A DNA stretch of 64,000 nt from Bacteroidota bacterium. GTDB lineage: Bacteria > Bacteroidota > Bacteroidia > Chitinophagales > Chitinophagaceae. This document shows, in pieces, positions 35,171 through 44,143 of this stretch (positions within the stretch are counted from its first letter, which is position 1; every line of letters starts with the position of its first letter). The stretch covers positions 1 through 64,000 of the forward strand of contig JAPLEO010000146.1 in assembly GCA_026391125.1 (NCBI GenBank). Direction: 5' to 3'. The notes under the pieces are model-generated. The model was not told the DNA's origin, ran no database searches, and worked only from the letters and a program-made list of their open reading frames with translations. A program made the translations under genes and the position numbers.

Positions 35171-35280
35171 ATAAAAAATAAAAGTGAAGAGAGGCGAATT
35201 AGAGGATAAGTTAAGAGATTATTAACTTCCCAGCTTACTCACCTCTCTTCACTTTTATCTCTTCACTCTTCACTTTCTTA
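35171..35280. repeat. Heptameric purine/pyrimidine repeats forming a 17-bp inverted repeat between convergent genes
   Basis: On the plus strand ATAAAAGTGAAGAGAGG (35178-35194) is repeated in inverse at 35242-35258, with a 47-nt loop. The right arm belongs to an in-phase series of heptamers: CTCTTCA, CTTTTAT, CTCTTCA, CTCTTCA, CTTTCTT (35245-35279), ending at the stop codon of the minus-strand gene (35278-35280). A related array lies at 47862-47974. The inverted pair may act as a bidirectional terminator. Confidence 0.65.
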
Positions 35281-35673
35281 TACATTGTCCACTCGCTTCA
35301 ATAAATTATCTTCCAATTCTTTTACTTTCTCTCCAGAATAATATTCGTAGGTGAAATTACCCCCCTCTTTTTCTTCGGTTGATGGCTCACTTTCTTTTTT
35401 CTTCCAACCCATTAAAATATATAGCGCCCTTGTTTTTTCTGTTTGTTCTTTTGAATGTATACCCAGATAATCAGATTCCCATTTCCCAAATATCCAAACT
35501 TTATGCTCGGCTTTATGTACTACAACACCCTCTTTATTTCTGTGCGATTTAATACGAAAATGAATTTTACTTTTCCGATAAAAAAAATAACCAAATGATA
35601 CTACCAATACTAACGCACCCAATAATGTTTGGTTATTCAAAAAACTATTTACACCAGAATATACATCACTCAT
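35278..35673 (-). CDS. Hypothetical protein with one membrane helix
   Basis: The 131-aa protein has one hydrophobic segment (residues about 15-31, LLGALVLVVSFGYFFY) and a charged C-terminal part (WKKKESEPSTEEKEGG) ending in a Lys/Glu-rich helix. I do not recognise a family. It starts 18 bp after the alanine dehydrogenase gene and is probably in its transcript. Its stop codon TAA lies directly at the edge of the heptamer repeat. Confidence 0.6.
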   Translation of the reverse strand: MSDVYSGVNSFLNNQTLLGALVLVVSFGYFFYRKSKIHFRIKSHRNKEGVVVHKAEHKVWIFGKWESDYLGIHSKEQTEKTRALYILMGWKKKESEPSTEEKEGGNFTYEYYSGEKVKELEDNLLKRVDNV

Positions 35674-35690
35674 AATAATAGTTTCTTTGA

Positions 35691-36905
35691 TTATCGTCTA
35701 CTAGCTATAAGCAAATTCAGATCTGTAAATTTCAGATCGAATTTCTGACTAATATAAATATCAGTCAATGCACCCTTAAATAAATAAATTCCTTCCCGAA
35801 GATTAAAATTGTGCCATACCATTTCTTCTAACCCGCCCTCATCACTGATTTCTAAGATCAATGGCATCAATACATTGCTAATAGCCTGACTAGCAGTTCT
35901 AGCAAAACCACTTGGAATATTTGGCACACAATAATGAATCACACCATGTTTTACAAACGTGGGATTTTCGTGGCTCGTAAGTTCACTCGTTTCAAAACAT
36001 CCGCCCCTATCAATTGCTACATCAATGATAATGCTACCCGAACGCATAGCTGCAACCATCTCTTCTGACACTACTACAGGTGCTCTTCCAAATTCATTGC
36101 TCAACGCTCCGACTGCAACTTCACAAGTCTTTAATTGCTTAGAAAGAATTTTTGGTTCTAGAACTGAAGTCCAGATACGTTGACCTAAATTATTTTGTAA
36201 TTGTTTTAATCGCGAAACATTATTATCAAACACTTTGACAGAAGCACCAAGAGCCAATGCATTTCTAGTTGCGAATTCACCAACAATGCCCGCACCAACA
36301 ATTACTACTTTAGTTGGCGGAATACCACTGATACCTCCAAGTAATACGCCCTTGCCTTTATTAAAACTACTTAAATATTGACCGGCAATCAGCATCACAG
36401 CACTACCTGCTATTTCGCTCATGCTTCGAACAATAGGATAAGTACCACTATCATCTTTAAAATTTTCGAAACGTAACGCCGTGATCCTTTTGGCCATCAT
36501 TGTTTCGATATGATGTTTTTTGAGCGCTGATAAATGTATCGGTGAAATGATGGTTTGATTCATTTGCAGAAAAGGTAAATCCTCTTCTACTGGTGGCGCA
36601 CTTTTTACAAGGATGGGGGCTTTATAGATCTCTGCTTTATCGTAGACGATCTTTGCACCTGCTTCTGCATAATCTTGATCAGAATAATTGCTACCCTCGC
36701 CGGCTTTATGTTCAACTTGAACGTGATTCCCATTTGCAACCAAAACTCCAACTGCATCGGGTGTTAAGGCAATCCTATTTTCTTGAAATGCAATTTCTCT
36801 TGGGATGCCAATAAATAATTTTTCACCTTGAGGTTTGATATCCAAAGTTTCTTCCATGGTTTCGAATTGGAATGAGGCACTGATGGATGGTTTGGTTGTA
36901 GCCAT
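35691..36905 (-). CDS. ald: Alanine dehydrogenase
   Basis: Ald converts L-alanine to pyruvate and ammonia with NAD. The 404-aa protein has the AlaDh/PNT N-terminal block FIGIPREIAFQENRIALTPDAV, the catalytic-lysine region QVEHKAGEGSNYSD, the histidine region ISPIHLSALKKH, and the Rossmann loop VVIVGAGIVGEFATRNAL, plus IIDVAIDRGGCFETSE and HYCVPNIPSGFARTAS. It is about 30 residues longer than typical Ald because of an N-terminal extension. The family includes PntA-like transhydrogenases, but the single-chain layout without membrane helices supports Ald. Confidence 0.87.
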   Translation of the reverse strand: MATTKPSISASFQFETMEETLDIKPQGEKLFIGIPREIAFQENRIALTPDAVGVLVANGNHVQVEHKAGEGSNYSDQDYAEAGAKIVYDKAEIYKAPILVKSAPPVEEDLPFLQMNQTIISPIHLSALKKHHIETMMAKRITALRFENFKDDSGTYPIVRSMSEIAGSAVMLIAGQYLSSFNKGKGVLLGGISGIPPTKVVIVGAGIVGEFATRNALALGASVKVFDNNVSRLKQLQNNLGQRIWTSVLEPKILSKQLKTCEVAVGALSNEFGRAPVVVSEEMVAAMRSGSIIIDVAIDRGGCFETSELTSHENPTFVKHGVIHYCVPNIPSGFARTASQAISNVLMPLILEISDEGGLEEMVWHNFNLREGIYLFKGALTDIYISQKFDLKFTDLNLLIASRR

Positions 36906-36997
36906 TTTTTATTGGTTAAACAGAGGTGATGATTTCTTTCTTATAAAATTAATTGATTTGAAGCAGACTTAACTAGCTTTCACTTTGATCAAATTCA

Positions 36998-37420
36998 TTA
37001 ATCCTCAGGACGTTCCGTATAAATCCTACGCATCTTCTCGTTAAGTATTTCCATAAAAACCTCAAACGGGTTTTCAGGCAATAACCCTGCAGCTTTCTCA
37101 GGCCATTCAACTAAACACAAATTTCCAGATAGAAGGGCATCTTCAATTCCAGCTTGGATGGCTTCTTCCTCGTCTTTCAAACGGTACCAGTCCATATGAT
37201 AAACAGTACCTGCTTGGGCACTCTCATATTCATTAATAATCGAGAAGGTAGGGCTGCTCACAGTATCTTTCACCTCTAGTATTTCGCAGAGGGCGTGTAT
37301 AAAACTCGTCTTTCCTGTACCCATACCAGCATGAAAAATCCATACTTTATGCCCCTTTCCCTCCTTCCAGAGGGCTTTTGCAACAGCTTTGATTTGTGGC
37401 AGCTCATAAATTGCATCCAT
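36998..37420 (-). CDS. tsaE: tRNA threonylcarbamoyladenosine biosynthesis ATPase TsaE
   Basis: TsaE is the ATPase that supports TsaD/TsaB in making the t6A base at tRNA position 37. The 140-aa protein has the P-loop FHAGMGTGKTSFIHALC, the SSPTFSIINEYE segment, the YHMDWYRLKDEEEA block and LVEWPEKA. I start at ATG 37420 (MDAIYELPQ); a TTG at 37441 would only add seven residues. It diverges from the copper ATPase gene by 164 bp. Upstream DNA holds a TAACTTTG element facing copA. Confidence 0.93.
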   Translation of the reverse strand: MDAIYELPQIKAVAKALWKEGKGHKVWIFHAGMGTGKTSFIHALCEILEVKDTVSSPTFSIINEYESAQAGTVYHMDWYRLKDEEEAIQAGIEDALLSGNLCLVEWPEKAAGLLPENPFEVFMEILNEKMRRIYTERPED

Positions 37421-37536
37421 GTAGCAAAGATATAGAACCAATTGAAATGCAAGCCCTGTCTATATTTCTTTGATTTATGACACAATGATGTAAAAATAAT
37501 ATCCCTTATTCGAAAGCAGCCCCCTCTTGCATTTAG

Positions 37537-37544
37537 TAACTTTG
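37537..37544 (+). promoter_or_regulatory. Possible -7 element (TAACTTTG) of the copper ATPase gene
   Basis: TAACTTTG matches TAnnTTTG and would start transcription about 34 nt before ATG 37585. No TTG lies at the right distance upstream (nearest at 37527), so support is only partial. Confidence 0.4.
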
Positions 37545-37584
37545 CCTCAAATAAAGGCAACCAGTGTTGCAAAAAAAAGCTCCC

Positions 37585-39711
37585 ATGGAAAAAGTGAATT
37601 GGAAAGTTGAAGGAATGAGTTGTACAAATTGTGCACTTACTGTAAATAAATTCCTCACAGAAAAAGGCATGAAAGAGGTGAAAGTGAATTTCATAGGTGG
37701 AGATGTGAGTTTTGAAATGATCGAAGAAACTTCAAAGGCAGATCTAGCAAAGGGTATTGAAGGACTGGGTTATCATGTAGAAACAGGTGAAGCCTCTGAT
37801 TCTAAAAAATCGAAAAAACTTTTTAAAAACCACTTGCAGCGTTTTATGTTCTGTATCATTTTTACAGCTCCTTTGATGCTTCATATGATTCCAGGTGTAC
37901 ATATTCATTTTTTGATGGATCCTTATGTACAACTCGGACTAACAATTCCAGTTTTTCTGGTAGGTATGGATTTTTTTGGTCGTAGTGCGATCCATAGTTT
38001 GTGGAAAGGAATCCCTAACATGAATGTACTGATCGCTTTGGGTTCTGTTGCAGCTTTTGGATATAGCTTATATGGAACTATTATTGGAGATGCACAACAC
38101 TATCTTTTTTATGAGACCGCTGCAACCATTATTACATTGGTTTTCTTGGGAAATTGGCTAGAAGACAAATCAGTAGAAACTACACAACAAGCCCTTAAAA
38201 AATTAGCGATTTCTCAAAAGTCAATGGCGAATATGATCGCCTACGATGATCAACACCAAGAACATATTTTTCCTGTAGAAAGCAAAACATTAAAAGTGGG
38301 TGATCTTGTATTGATCAATTCAGGTGAACCAGTTCCGATGGATTGCAAAATTTTATGGGGAGAAGCGAGCATTAATGAATCTATTATCACAGGCGAAAGC
38401 GTGCCCGTTGAAAAGAAAATGAACGATTCATTAATTGGAGGAAGTACAAATGAAAAAGGTACTCTAAAAGCCATCATTACTGCTGTAGGAGAAAATACTG
38501 TGCTTTCAAATATTTTAAAACTAGTTCGAGAAGCCCAATCAGAAAAACCACCTGTGCAACAATTGGCCGACAAGATCAGTGCCATCTTTGTACCTGTTGT
38601 AATTAGCATTGCATTTGTAACATTATTAGTCAATTATTTTTTTGGCCACCAAAGTTTCAGTGAGAGTTTGTTGAGAGGTATTGCCGTATTAGTAATCTCT
38701 TGTCCATGTGCCATGGGCCTTGCAACGCCTGCAGCTATTGCAGTTGGACTAGGCAGAGCAGCCAAAAACGGTATCTTATTCAAAAATGCGAAGAGCCTTG
38801 AGATCTTTAAAGATATTAAGCAGGTGGTTTTTGATAAAACCGGAACACTAACTACGGGAAATTTTACCATTCAACAATATCGTTCGATCGATCAAAGCGA
38901 AGAAGCTTCCATCGAATTTAAAAGAATTGCTTATTCACTTGAACGTTATTCAACACATCCCATTGCTAAATGTATCGCCAAAGAATGGAAAATAAAAGAT
39001 GATGTTCGTTGGGCAAAAATTGAAGAGCAAAAGGGACTTGGTATGATAGCTACTGACAAAGCTGGAAATTCTTATTCTGCTGTTTCATACAGAGCCGTAA
39101 AAGATATTAGCAAAGACCGTTCACACAACGTTTACATCACGCGCAATACTGAATTGATTGGCTGGATTGATGTAGCAGATGAAATTAGACCTGAAGCTGT
39201 TCAAGTGGTTGAAATGCTTCGTTCAAAAGGGATTCGAACCATCTTATTAAGTGGTGATAAAAAAGAAAAATGTGAACAGGTTGCAAACTATTTACATTTA
39301 GATGAATGGCTGGCGGAACAAACACCTGAACAGAAATTGCTAGCTATTGAAAAATTTAATCAGCATGAACCTACAGCAATGATTGGTGATGGTATCAACG
39401 ACGCACCTGCACTTGCTAAAGCCACTGTAGGTATTTCATTAAGCGATGCTTCTCATATTGCCATGCAAAGTGCGCAAGTTGTTTTAATGAACCACGGATT
39501 AAAAAATCTTCCACTTGCATTAGGATTAGGGAAGCACACCTATATCACCATTAAAGAAAATCTTTTCTGGGCTTTCATTTATAATATAGTGGCCATCCCT
39601 GTTGCAGCTTTTGGTTTTTTGAGTCCAACTTTTGGCGCCCTCACAATGGCATTAAGTGATGTGGTTCTTGCAATTAATTCAGTTCGACTAAACTTTAAAA
39701 AAGTTATTTAA
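37585..39711 (+). CDS. copA: Copper-translocating P1B-type ATPase
   Basis: CopA exports Cu(I) from the cytoplasm. The 708-aa protein has one N-terminal HMA domain (EGMSCTNCALTVNK), membrane helices, the CPC motif SCPCAMGLATPAA, the phosphorylation site FDKTGTLTTGNF, the nucleotide-domain STHPIAKCIAKE and the hinge MIGDGINDAPALAKATVGI. TM7 has YNIVAIPVAAFG as in Cu(I) pumps. TM8 reads MALSDVVLAINSVRL, so the usual MxxSS Cu site is MxxSD. Start at ATG 37585 rather than GTG 37564. It is followed 14 bp later by recQ. Confidence 0.93.
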   Translation: MEKVNWKVEGMSCTNCALTVNKFLTEKGMKEVKVNFIGGDVSFEMIEETSKADLAKGIEGLGYHVETGEASDSKKSKKLFKNHLQRFMFCIIFTAPLMLHMIPGVHIHFLMDPYVQLGLTIPVFLVGMDFFGRSAIHSLWKGIPNMNVLIALGSVAAFGYSLYGTIIGDAQHYLFYETAATIITLVFLGNWLEDKSVETTQQALKKLAISQKSMANMIAYDDQHQEHIFPVESKTLKVGDLVLINSGEPVPMDCKILWGEASINESIITGESVPVEKKMNDSLIGGSTNEKGTLKAIITAVGENTVLSNILKLVREAQSEKPPVQQLADKISAIFVPVVISIAFVTLLVNYFFGHQSFSESLLRGIAVLVISCPCAMGLATPAAIAVGLGRAAKNGILFKNAKSLEIFKDIKQVVFDKTGTLTTGNFTIQQYRSIDQSEEASIEFKRIAYSLERYSTHPIAKCIAKEWKIKDDVRWAKIEEQKGLGMIATDKAGNSYSAVSYRAVKDISKDRSHNVYITRNTELIGWIDVADEIRPEAVQVVEMLRSKGIRTILLSGDKKEKCEQVANYLHLDEWLAEQTPEQKLLAIEKFNQHEPTAMIGDGINDAPALAKATVGISLSDASHIAMQSAQVVLMNHGLKNLPLALGLGKHTYITIKENLFWAFIYNIVAIPVAAFGFLSPTFGALTMALSDVVLAINSVRLNFKKVI

Positions 39712-39725
39712 ATCCTTTCTGCAGC

Positions 39726-41630
39726 ATGTTGTTAAGCCCTCATGAAATATTAAAAGAATACTGGGAATATGAATCCTTCCGCCCTATGCAGGAAGAAATC
39801 ATTGAGGCTGTATTAAAGGGGAACGACACACTTGCATTATTACCCACAGGTGGCGGCAAATCGATATGTTTTCAAGTTCCTGGATTATTAATGGAGGGAT
39901 TGTGTTTAGTGATCAGTCCATTGATTGCTCTGATGAAAGATCAGGTAGAAAACCTGAAAGACAAAGGCATTACCGTTGCCAGCATTCATAGTGGATTGAG
40001 CTATTTCGAAGTTAAATGCATTCTTCAAGACGCCATTGAAGGCGATTATCAGTTTCTTTATTTATCGCCAGAACGTTTAGAAACCAAACTCTTCAAAGAG
40101 CTCCTGCCCTATCTAAAAATTAGTTTGCTCGTTGTTGATGAAGCGCATTGCGTGTCGCAATGGGGATACGATTTTAGGCCCTCTTACTTACGCATTGCAC
40201 AGATCAGAGAATCTTTGCCTGAGATCCCAATGATCGCACTTACTGCATCAGCCACTGTTGAGGTGCAAAAAGACATTTTGCAAAAACTCGAAATGCAACG
40301 TGCAACGACTTTTAAACAATCATTTGAAAAACCCAATCTTTCGTATAGTGTTTTTAAAGTTGATAGCAAGATCAACAAACTATTAGAGATCTTAGAAGCT
40401 GTTCCGGGTTCTAGTATTGTGTATTGTAATAATCGTAGACAAACCAAAGAGTTGGCAGAACTTCTGCAATTAAATAAAGTAAGTGCAGACTATTACCACG
40501 CCGGAATTACATCGGAAGAAAGAACAGAGAAACAGGATGCGTGGATACAAAATGAGATTCGTGTAATGATTTGTACCAATGCTTTTGGATTGGGTATCGA
40601 CAAATCCGATGTAAGAACGGTGATTCATTATGATGCACCAGAATGTTTAGAGAGTTATTATCAAGAAGCAGGAAGAGCTGGGAGAGATGGTAAAAAAGCT
40701 TACGCAGTTTTAATCTATCATTCATCCGATTTAGAAGCTTTAGAATCGATGCCAGACAAGCGTTATCCGCCAATAACAAGTATTAAAAAAATATACCAAG
40801 ATCTTGCTAACTATTTACAGTTACCAATTGGCACGGGAGAACTGCAATATTTTGATTTTGACCTGCAAGAATTTGTAAAGAATTTTCAGCTCGATTCCTA
40901 TCTGGTTAACAATACCCTCAAAATTTTAGAACAAGAAGGTCATTGCAATTTATCAGAAAATATTTTCTTGCCAGCAAGAGTCCAATTCATGGTGGATAAA
41001 GACAGCCTCTACACATTTGAATTGAGTTACTCTGAATTGGATCCCCTTGTAAAAACTTTACTTCGTACATATCAGGGTATTTACGATAACCGCACAGCAA
41101 TTTTTGAAAAGCAACTATCCCGGATTTTAAGAACACCGATTGAAGAAATTAAAATTCAATTGATCAAGTTGCATCAATTTGGCATCATCGAATACTTTCC
41201 TCAAAAAGAAAAGCCACAAATATATTTTTCGCTGAATCGAGCACCAGCAGAATTCTTGCACATCGACCAAGACTTGTATCATAAAAGAAAAAAGCAGTAT
41301 CAAAAAAGATTAGATGCAATGCTTCAATACATTCAAACTACTGATACCTGTAGAAGTAATATCATTACTTCCTATTTTGGAGAATCAAGTGCAAAAAATT
41401 GTGGTACTTGCGATAATTGTTTAAACAGAAAAAAAACGGCTTTAACTCCAAAAAGCTTTGAGTTGATCTCTGAAAAAATCAAATCACTTGCAATCAAAGG
41501 AAGTACCATTGGAGAAGTTATGTTAGAATGTAGTCCAACTTCTGCAGAAGATATTTGGACATCTTTACGATTCTTAGAATCAGAACAAATCATTCAAATT
41601 GAAGAGAACGGCAAACTAACCATTCTCTAA
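39726..41630 (+). CDS. recQ: ATP-dependent DNA helicase RecQ
   Basis: RecQ unwinds DNA 3'-5' in recombination and fork repair. The 634-aa protein has motif 0 YWEYESFRPMQEEII, Walker A LLPTGGGKSICFQ, the DEAH box DEAHCVSQWG, the helicase C region GLGIDKSDVRTVIHYDAPECLESYYQEAGRAGRDG, and the zinc site with Cys residues in TCRSNI and NCGTCDNCLNRK. The C-terminus ends in a winged-helix region (AIKGSTIGEVMLECSPTSAEDIW). There is no recognisable HRDC domain, as in many short RecQ. It starts 14 bp after copA. Confidence 0.95.
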   Translation: MLLSPHEILKEYWEYESFRPMQEEIIEAVLKGNDTLALLPTGGGKSICFQVPGLLMEGLCLVISPLIALMKDQVENLKDKGITVASIHSGLSYFEVKCILQDAIEGDYQFLYLSPERLETKLFKELLPYLKISLLVVDEAHCVSQWGYDFRPSYLRIAQIRESLPEIPMIALTASATVEVQKDILQKLEMQRATTFKQSFEKPNLSYSVFKVDSKINKLLEILEAVPGSSIVYCNNRRQTKELAELLQLNKVSADYYHAGITSEERTEKQDAWIQNEIRVMICTNAFGLGIDKSDVRTVIHYDAPECLESYYQEAGRAGRDGKKAYAVLIYHSSDLEALESMPDKRYPPITSIKKIYQDLANYLQLPIGTGELQYFDFDLQEFVKNFQLDSYLVNNTLKILEQEGHCNLSENIFLPARVQFMVDKDSLYTFELSYSELDPLVKTLLRTYQGIYDNRTAIFEKQLSRILRTPIEEIKIQLIKLHQFGIIEYFPQKEKPQIYFSLNRAPAEFLHIDQDLYHKRKKQYQKRLDAMLQYIQTTDTCRSNIITSYFGESSAKNCGTCDNCLNRKKTALTPKSFELISEKIKSLAIKGSTIGEVMLECSPTSAEDIWTSLRFLESEQIIQIEENGKLTIL

Positions 41631-41638
41631 TTAAGAAT

Positions 41639-43153
41639 TTATCTTCTACTCCTACCTCCCAATCCCAAAGCACCTAACAAACTTCTGGTTAAAATGGTAG
41701 CAGCAGTACGTTCCATCGACTTAACGATCGGATTATCGAAAAAGCTTTCTTCTTTAGCAGCAGCTTTTGTAGCTTTTACTTCTTGCTGTTTCTCGGCCGC
41801 TTCGGCCAATTTTGCATTAAGAATTTCGTAAGCACTCTCTTCATCAAGAACCTCCTTGTATTTAGTAACCAATTTGCTTTTGGCAACCAATGAATCAATT
41901 TCGTTTTCGGCTAGAATATCCATCCTGCTTGAAGGAGAACATAGCATAGTATGTATCAACGGCGTAGGAATTCCTTTTTCATTTAATAGTGTAACAAAAG
42001 CTTCGCCAATACCCATTTGGGTAAGCAACTCGTCTGTTTGATAAAACTCTGTTTCAGGGAAATTCTCTGCTGCTTGTTTAATCGTTTTCCTATCAGCTGC
42101 GGTAAATGCACGCAATGCATGTTGAACTTTCATTCCTAACTGACTCAATATAGATGCTGGTATATTCTGAGGATTCTGAGTACAAAAAAAGATGCCAATT
42201 CCTTTAGATCTTATGAGTTTGATAACTGTTTCTAATTGCTGTAATAAAGCATCAGAAGCTTCTTGGAATATTAAGTGTGCTTCGTCTATAAATAAAACCA
42301 ATTTGGGTTTATCCAAATCGCCTTCTTCCGGACAAGATGCATATAATTCGGCCAAGAGTTGCAACATGAAAGTTGAAAACAATTTAGGACGGTCTTGCAT
42401 ATCAGTTACGCGAAGTATATTTATCATTCCTCTTCCATCATCGCTTATTCGCATAAGATCATCAACTTCAAAACTTTTCTCTCCAAAAAAAACATCAGCT
42501 CCTTGTTGTTGCAATTCCACTACTTTCCTAAGAACAGTTCCTGTAGAAGTTGTAGATATTTTACCGTAATCTTTTTCTAACTCTGCCTTCCCTTCGTTTC
42601 CAACATATTGCAATATTTTGATAAAATCTTTAAGGTCTAGCAAAGGCATTTTGTTGTCGTCACAATATTTGAAGATCATAGCTACAACTCCACCTTGTGT
42701 ATCATTCAATCCAAGGATCTTACTCAATAAAACGGGACCAAACTCTGAGACCGTTGCACGTAAGCGTACTCCTTTCCCATCGTTCAGCGTCATCAGCTCT
42801 GTTGGGTAGGAGGCAGGTTTAAAAACCACATTCAACTTCTTAGCCCTCTCACTGATTTTATCATTCAAAACCCCCTCAGCTGCAATCCCACTTAAATCGC
42901 CTTTAATGTCCATCAATAAAACAGGCACACTATTATCGCTCAGCTGTTCGCTAATCATTTGTAAAGTCTTTGTTTTCCCAGTACCAGTAGCACCTGCAAT
43001 CAAACCATGACGGTTCATTGTTTTCAATGGCAGAAAAACATCAGCTTCTCCAACTACTTCACCATTCAACATGCCGCAGCCAATCTTAACATGATCGCCT
43101 TTAAATTGATACCCTGTTTGTACTGCTGTAATAAATTTGGATTGGTCTGCCAT
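41639..43153 (-). CDS. HerA/YjgR-like (DUF853) ATPase
   Basis: This 504-aa protein belongs to the DUF853 branch of the HerA-FtsK ATPases. It has FLPLKTMNRHGLIAGATGTGKTKTLQMI (Walker A), LLMDIKGDLSGIA, Walker B VLFIDEAHLIF and the arginine-rich MKVQHALRAFTAADRK. The C-terminal 100 residues are charged and end in GGRSRR. Relatives bind DNA or are implicated in export, but the cellular role is not established. I start at ATG 43153; a TTG at 43159 adds only two residues. It converges with recQ, 8 bp apart. Confidence 0.9.
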   Translation of the reverse strand: MADQSKFITAVQTGYQFKGDHVKIGCGMLNGEVVGEADVFLPLKTMNRHGLIAGATGTGKTKTLQMISEQLSDNSVPVLLMDIKGDLSGIAAEGVLNDKISERAKKLNVVFKPASYPTELMTLNDGKGVRLRATVSEFGPVLLSKILGLNDTQGGVVAMIFKYCDDNKMPLLDLKDFIKILQYVGNEGKAELEKDYGKISTTSTGTVLRKVVELQQQGADVFFGEKSFEVDDLMRISDDGRGMINILRVTDMQDRPKLFSTFMLQLLAELYASCPEEGDLDKPKLVLFIDEAHLIFQEASDALLQQLETVIKLIRSKGIGIFFCTQNPQNIPASILSQLGMKVQHALRAFTAADRKTIKQAAENFPETEFYQTDELLTQMGIGEAFVTLLNEKGIPTPLIHTMLCSPSSRMDILAENEIDSLVAKSKLVTKYKEVLDEESAYEILNAKLAEAAEKQQEVKATKAAAKEESFFDNPIVKSMERTAATILTRSLLGALGLGGRSRR

Positions 43154-43389
43154 AATCAAGAATTTTTAGGCTTACAAATTAAGTATTGATAGGCATTACC
43201 AAAAATAAATGTGAAAAATAGTTGGGATCACACAATACAAATGCACTTGCAATCCCAGAAAATTAGCGGAACTTAGGGTGGTGAATCAGCGAGCCCGATT
43301 TACCGTTCCTGCTTTTTAACAAAAGATTGAGCTGATTAGGCGGTGAAATGGGTTTGTTTTAACTTTATTTGAAGAATAAATAACCCTTT

Positions 43390-44085
43390 ATGGAAGATAA
43401 GAAAAGTAAAATTTTGTTGTGCGAAGACGATACCAATTTAGGTATGGTTTTGAAGAATTACTTAGAATTAAACGATTACGAAGTAACGTTGGAAAGAGAT
43501 GGCAGACTAGGTTTGGCCGCATTTCAGCGTGAAAAATTTGATATCTGTTTGTTGGACGTGATGATGCCAAATATGGATGGATTTAAATTGGCAGAAGAAA
43601 TTCGTGATGTGGATTTGGATATGCCTTTGTTTTTCTTGAGTGCAAAAACCATGAAAGACGATATCATCCAGGGCTATAAATTAGGTGCTGATGATTATAT
43701 CACCAAACCGTTCGACAGTGAAGTATTACTTTTAAAGATCAAAGCGATCTTGAAGCGCAACGAAGAAGATAACCGTATCAGCGATAATATCGAATTCGAT
43801 TTAGGCCGTTATCACTTCAATCCAAAACTGCGTGAACTAAAACACGATGATAGTACACAAACCCTTTCTCCAAAAGAGAACGAGTTATTAAAAATGTTAG
43901 CAGAACATAAGAATGACCTACTTCCACGTGAAAGAGCTTTGAAAAAAATCTGGGGTAGCGATACTTATTTCAACGGAAGAAGTATGGACGTGTACATTGC
44001 CAAATTACGTAAGTATTTAAAAGATGATACCAATATCGAAATCGTAAATATCCATGGAAATGGATTTAGATTGGTAGCACCTTAG
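43390..44085 (+). CDS. rprY: OmpR-family response regulator (RprY-like)
   Basis: The 231-aa protein has a receiver domain (KILLCEDDTNLG, phosphoacceptor Asp in CLLDVMMPNMDGF, FFLSAKT, GADDYITKPF) and an OmpR/PhoB winged helix (TLSPKENELLKML, RALKKIWG, SMDVYIAKLRKYL, HGNGFRLVAP). It resembles RprY of Bacteroides, normally paired with histidine kinase RprX. No kinase gene is adjacent, so its partner is elsewhere or the frame is an orphan. The preceding 236-bp gap from 43154 shows no clear promoter. A terminator follows. Confidence 0.88.
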   Translation: MEDKKSKILLCEDDTNLGMVLKNYLELNDYEVTLERDGRLGLAAFQREKFDICLLDVMMPNMDGFKLAEEIRDVDLDMPLFFLSAKTMKDDIIQGYKLGADDYITKPFDSEVLLLKIKAILKRNEEDNRISDNIEFDLGRYHFNPKLRELKHDDSTQTLSPKENELLKMLAEHKNDLLPRERALKKIWGSDTYFNGRSMDVYIAKLRKYLKDDTNIEIVNIHGNGFRLVAP

Positions 44086-44103
44086 TGAAGGAATACATCA
44101 AAC

Positions 44104-44141
44104 AAAAAAGACCTTTCGGATAAACCTGAAAGGTCTTTTTT
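44104..44141. terminator. Bidirectional terminator between response regulator and ruvB
   Basis: AAAAAAGACCTTTC (44104-44117) and GAAAGGTCTTTTTT (44128-44141) form a 14-bp perfect stem with a 10-nt loop; the stem ends supply T-runs on both strands. It lies between convergent genes ending at 44085 and 44144. Confidence 0.88.
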
Positions 44142-44143
44142 GT

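Noticed and set aside
39229-39240. GGGATTCGAACC, the reverse complement of a tRNA T-loop
   Set aside because: It lies in the copA reading frame and no acceptor or anticodon stem surrounds it.
43154-43389. Possible RNA gene in the 236-bp gap before the response regulator
   Set aside because: No tRNA-like arms or stable hairpins were seen, and no TAnnTTTG element with a TTG at 19 nt.
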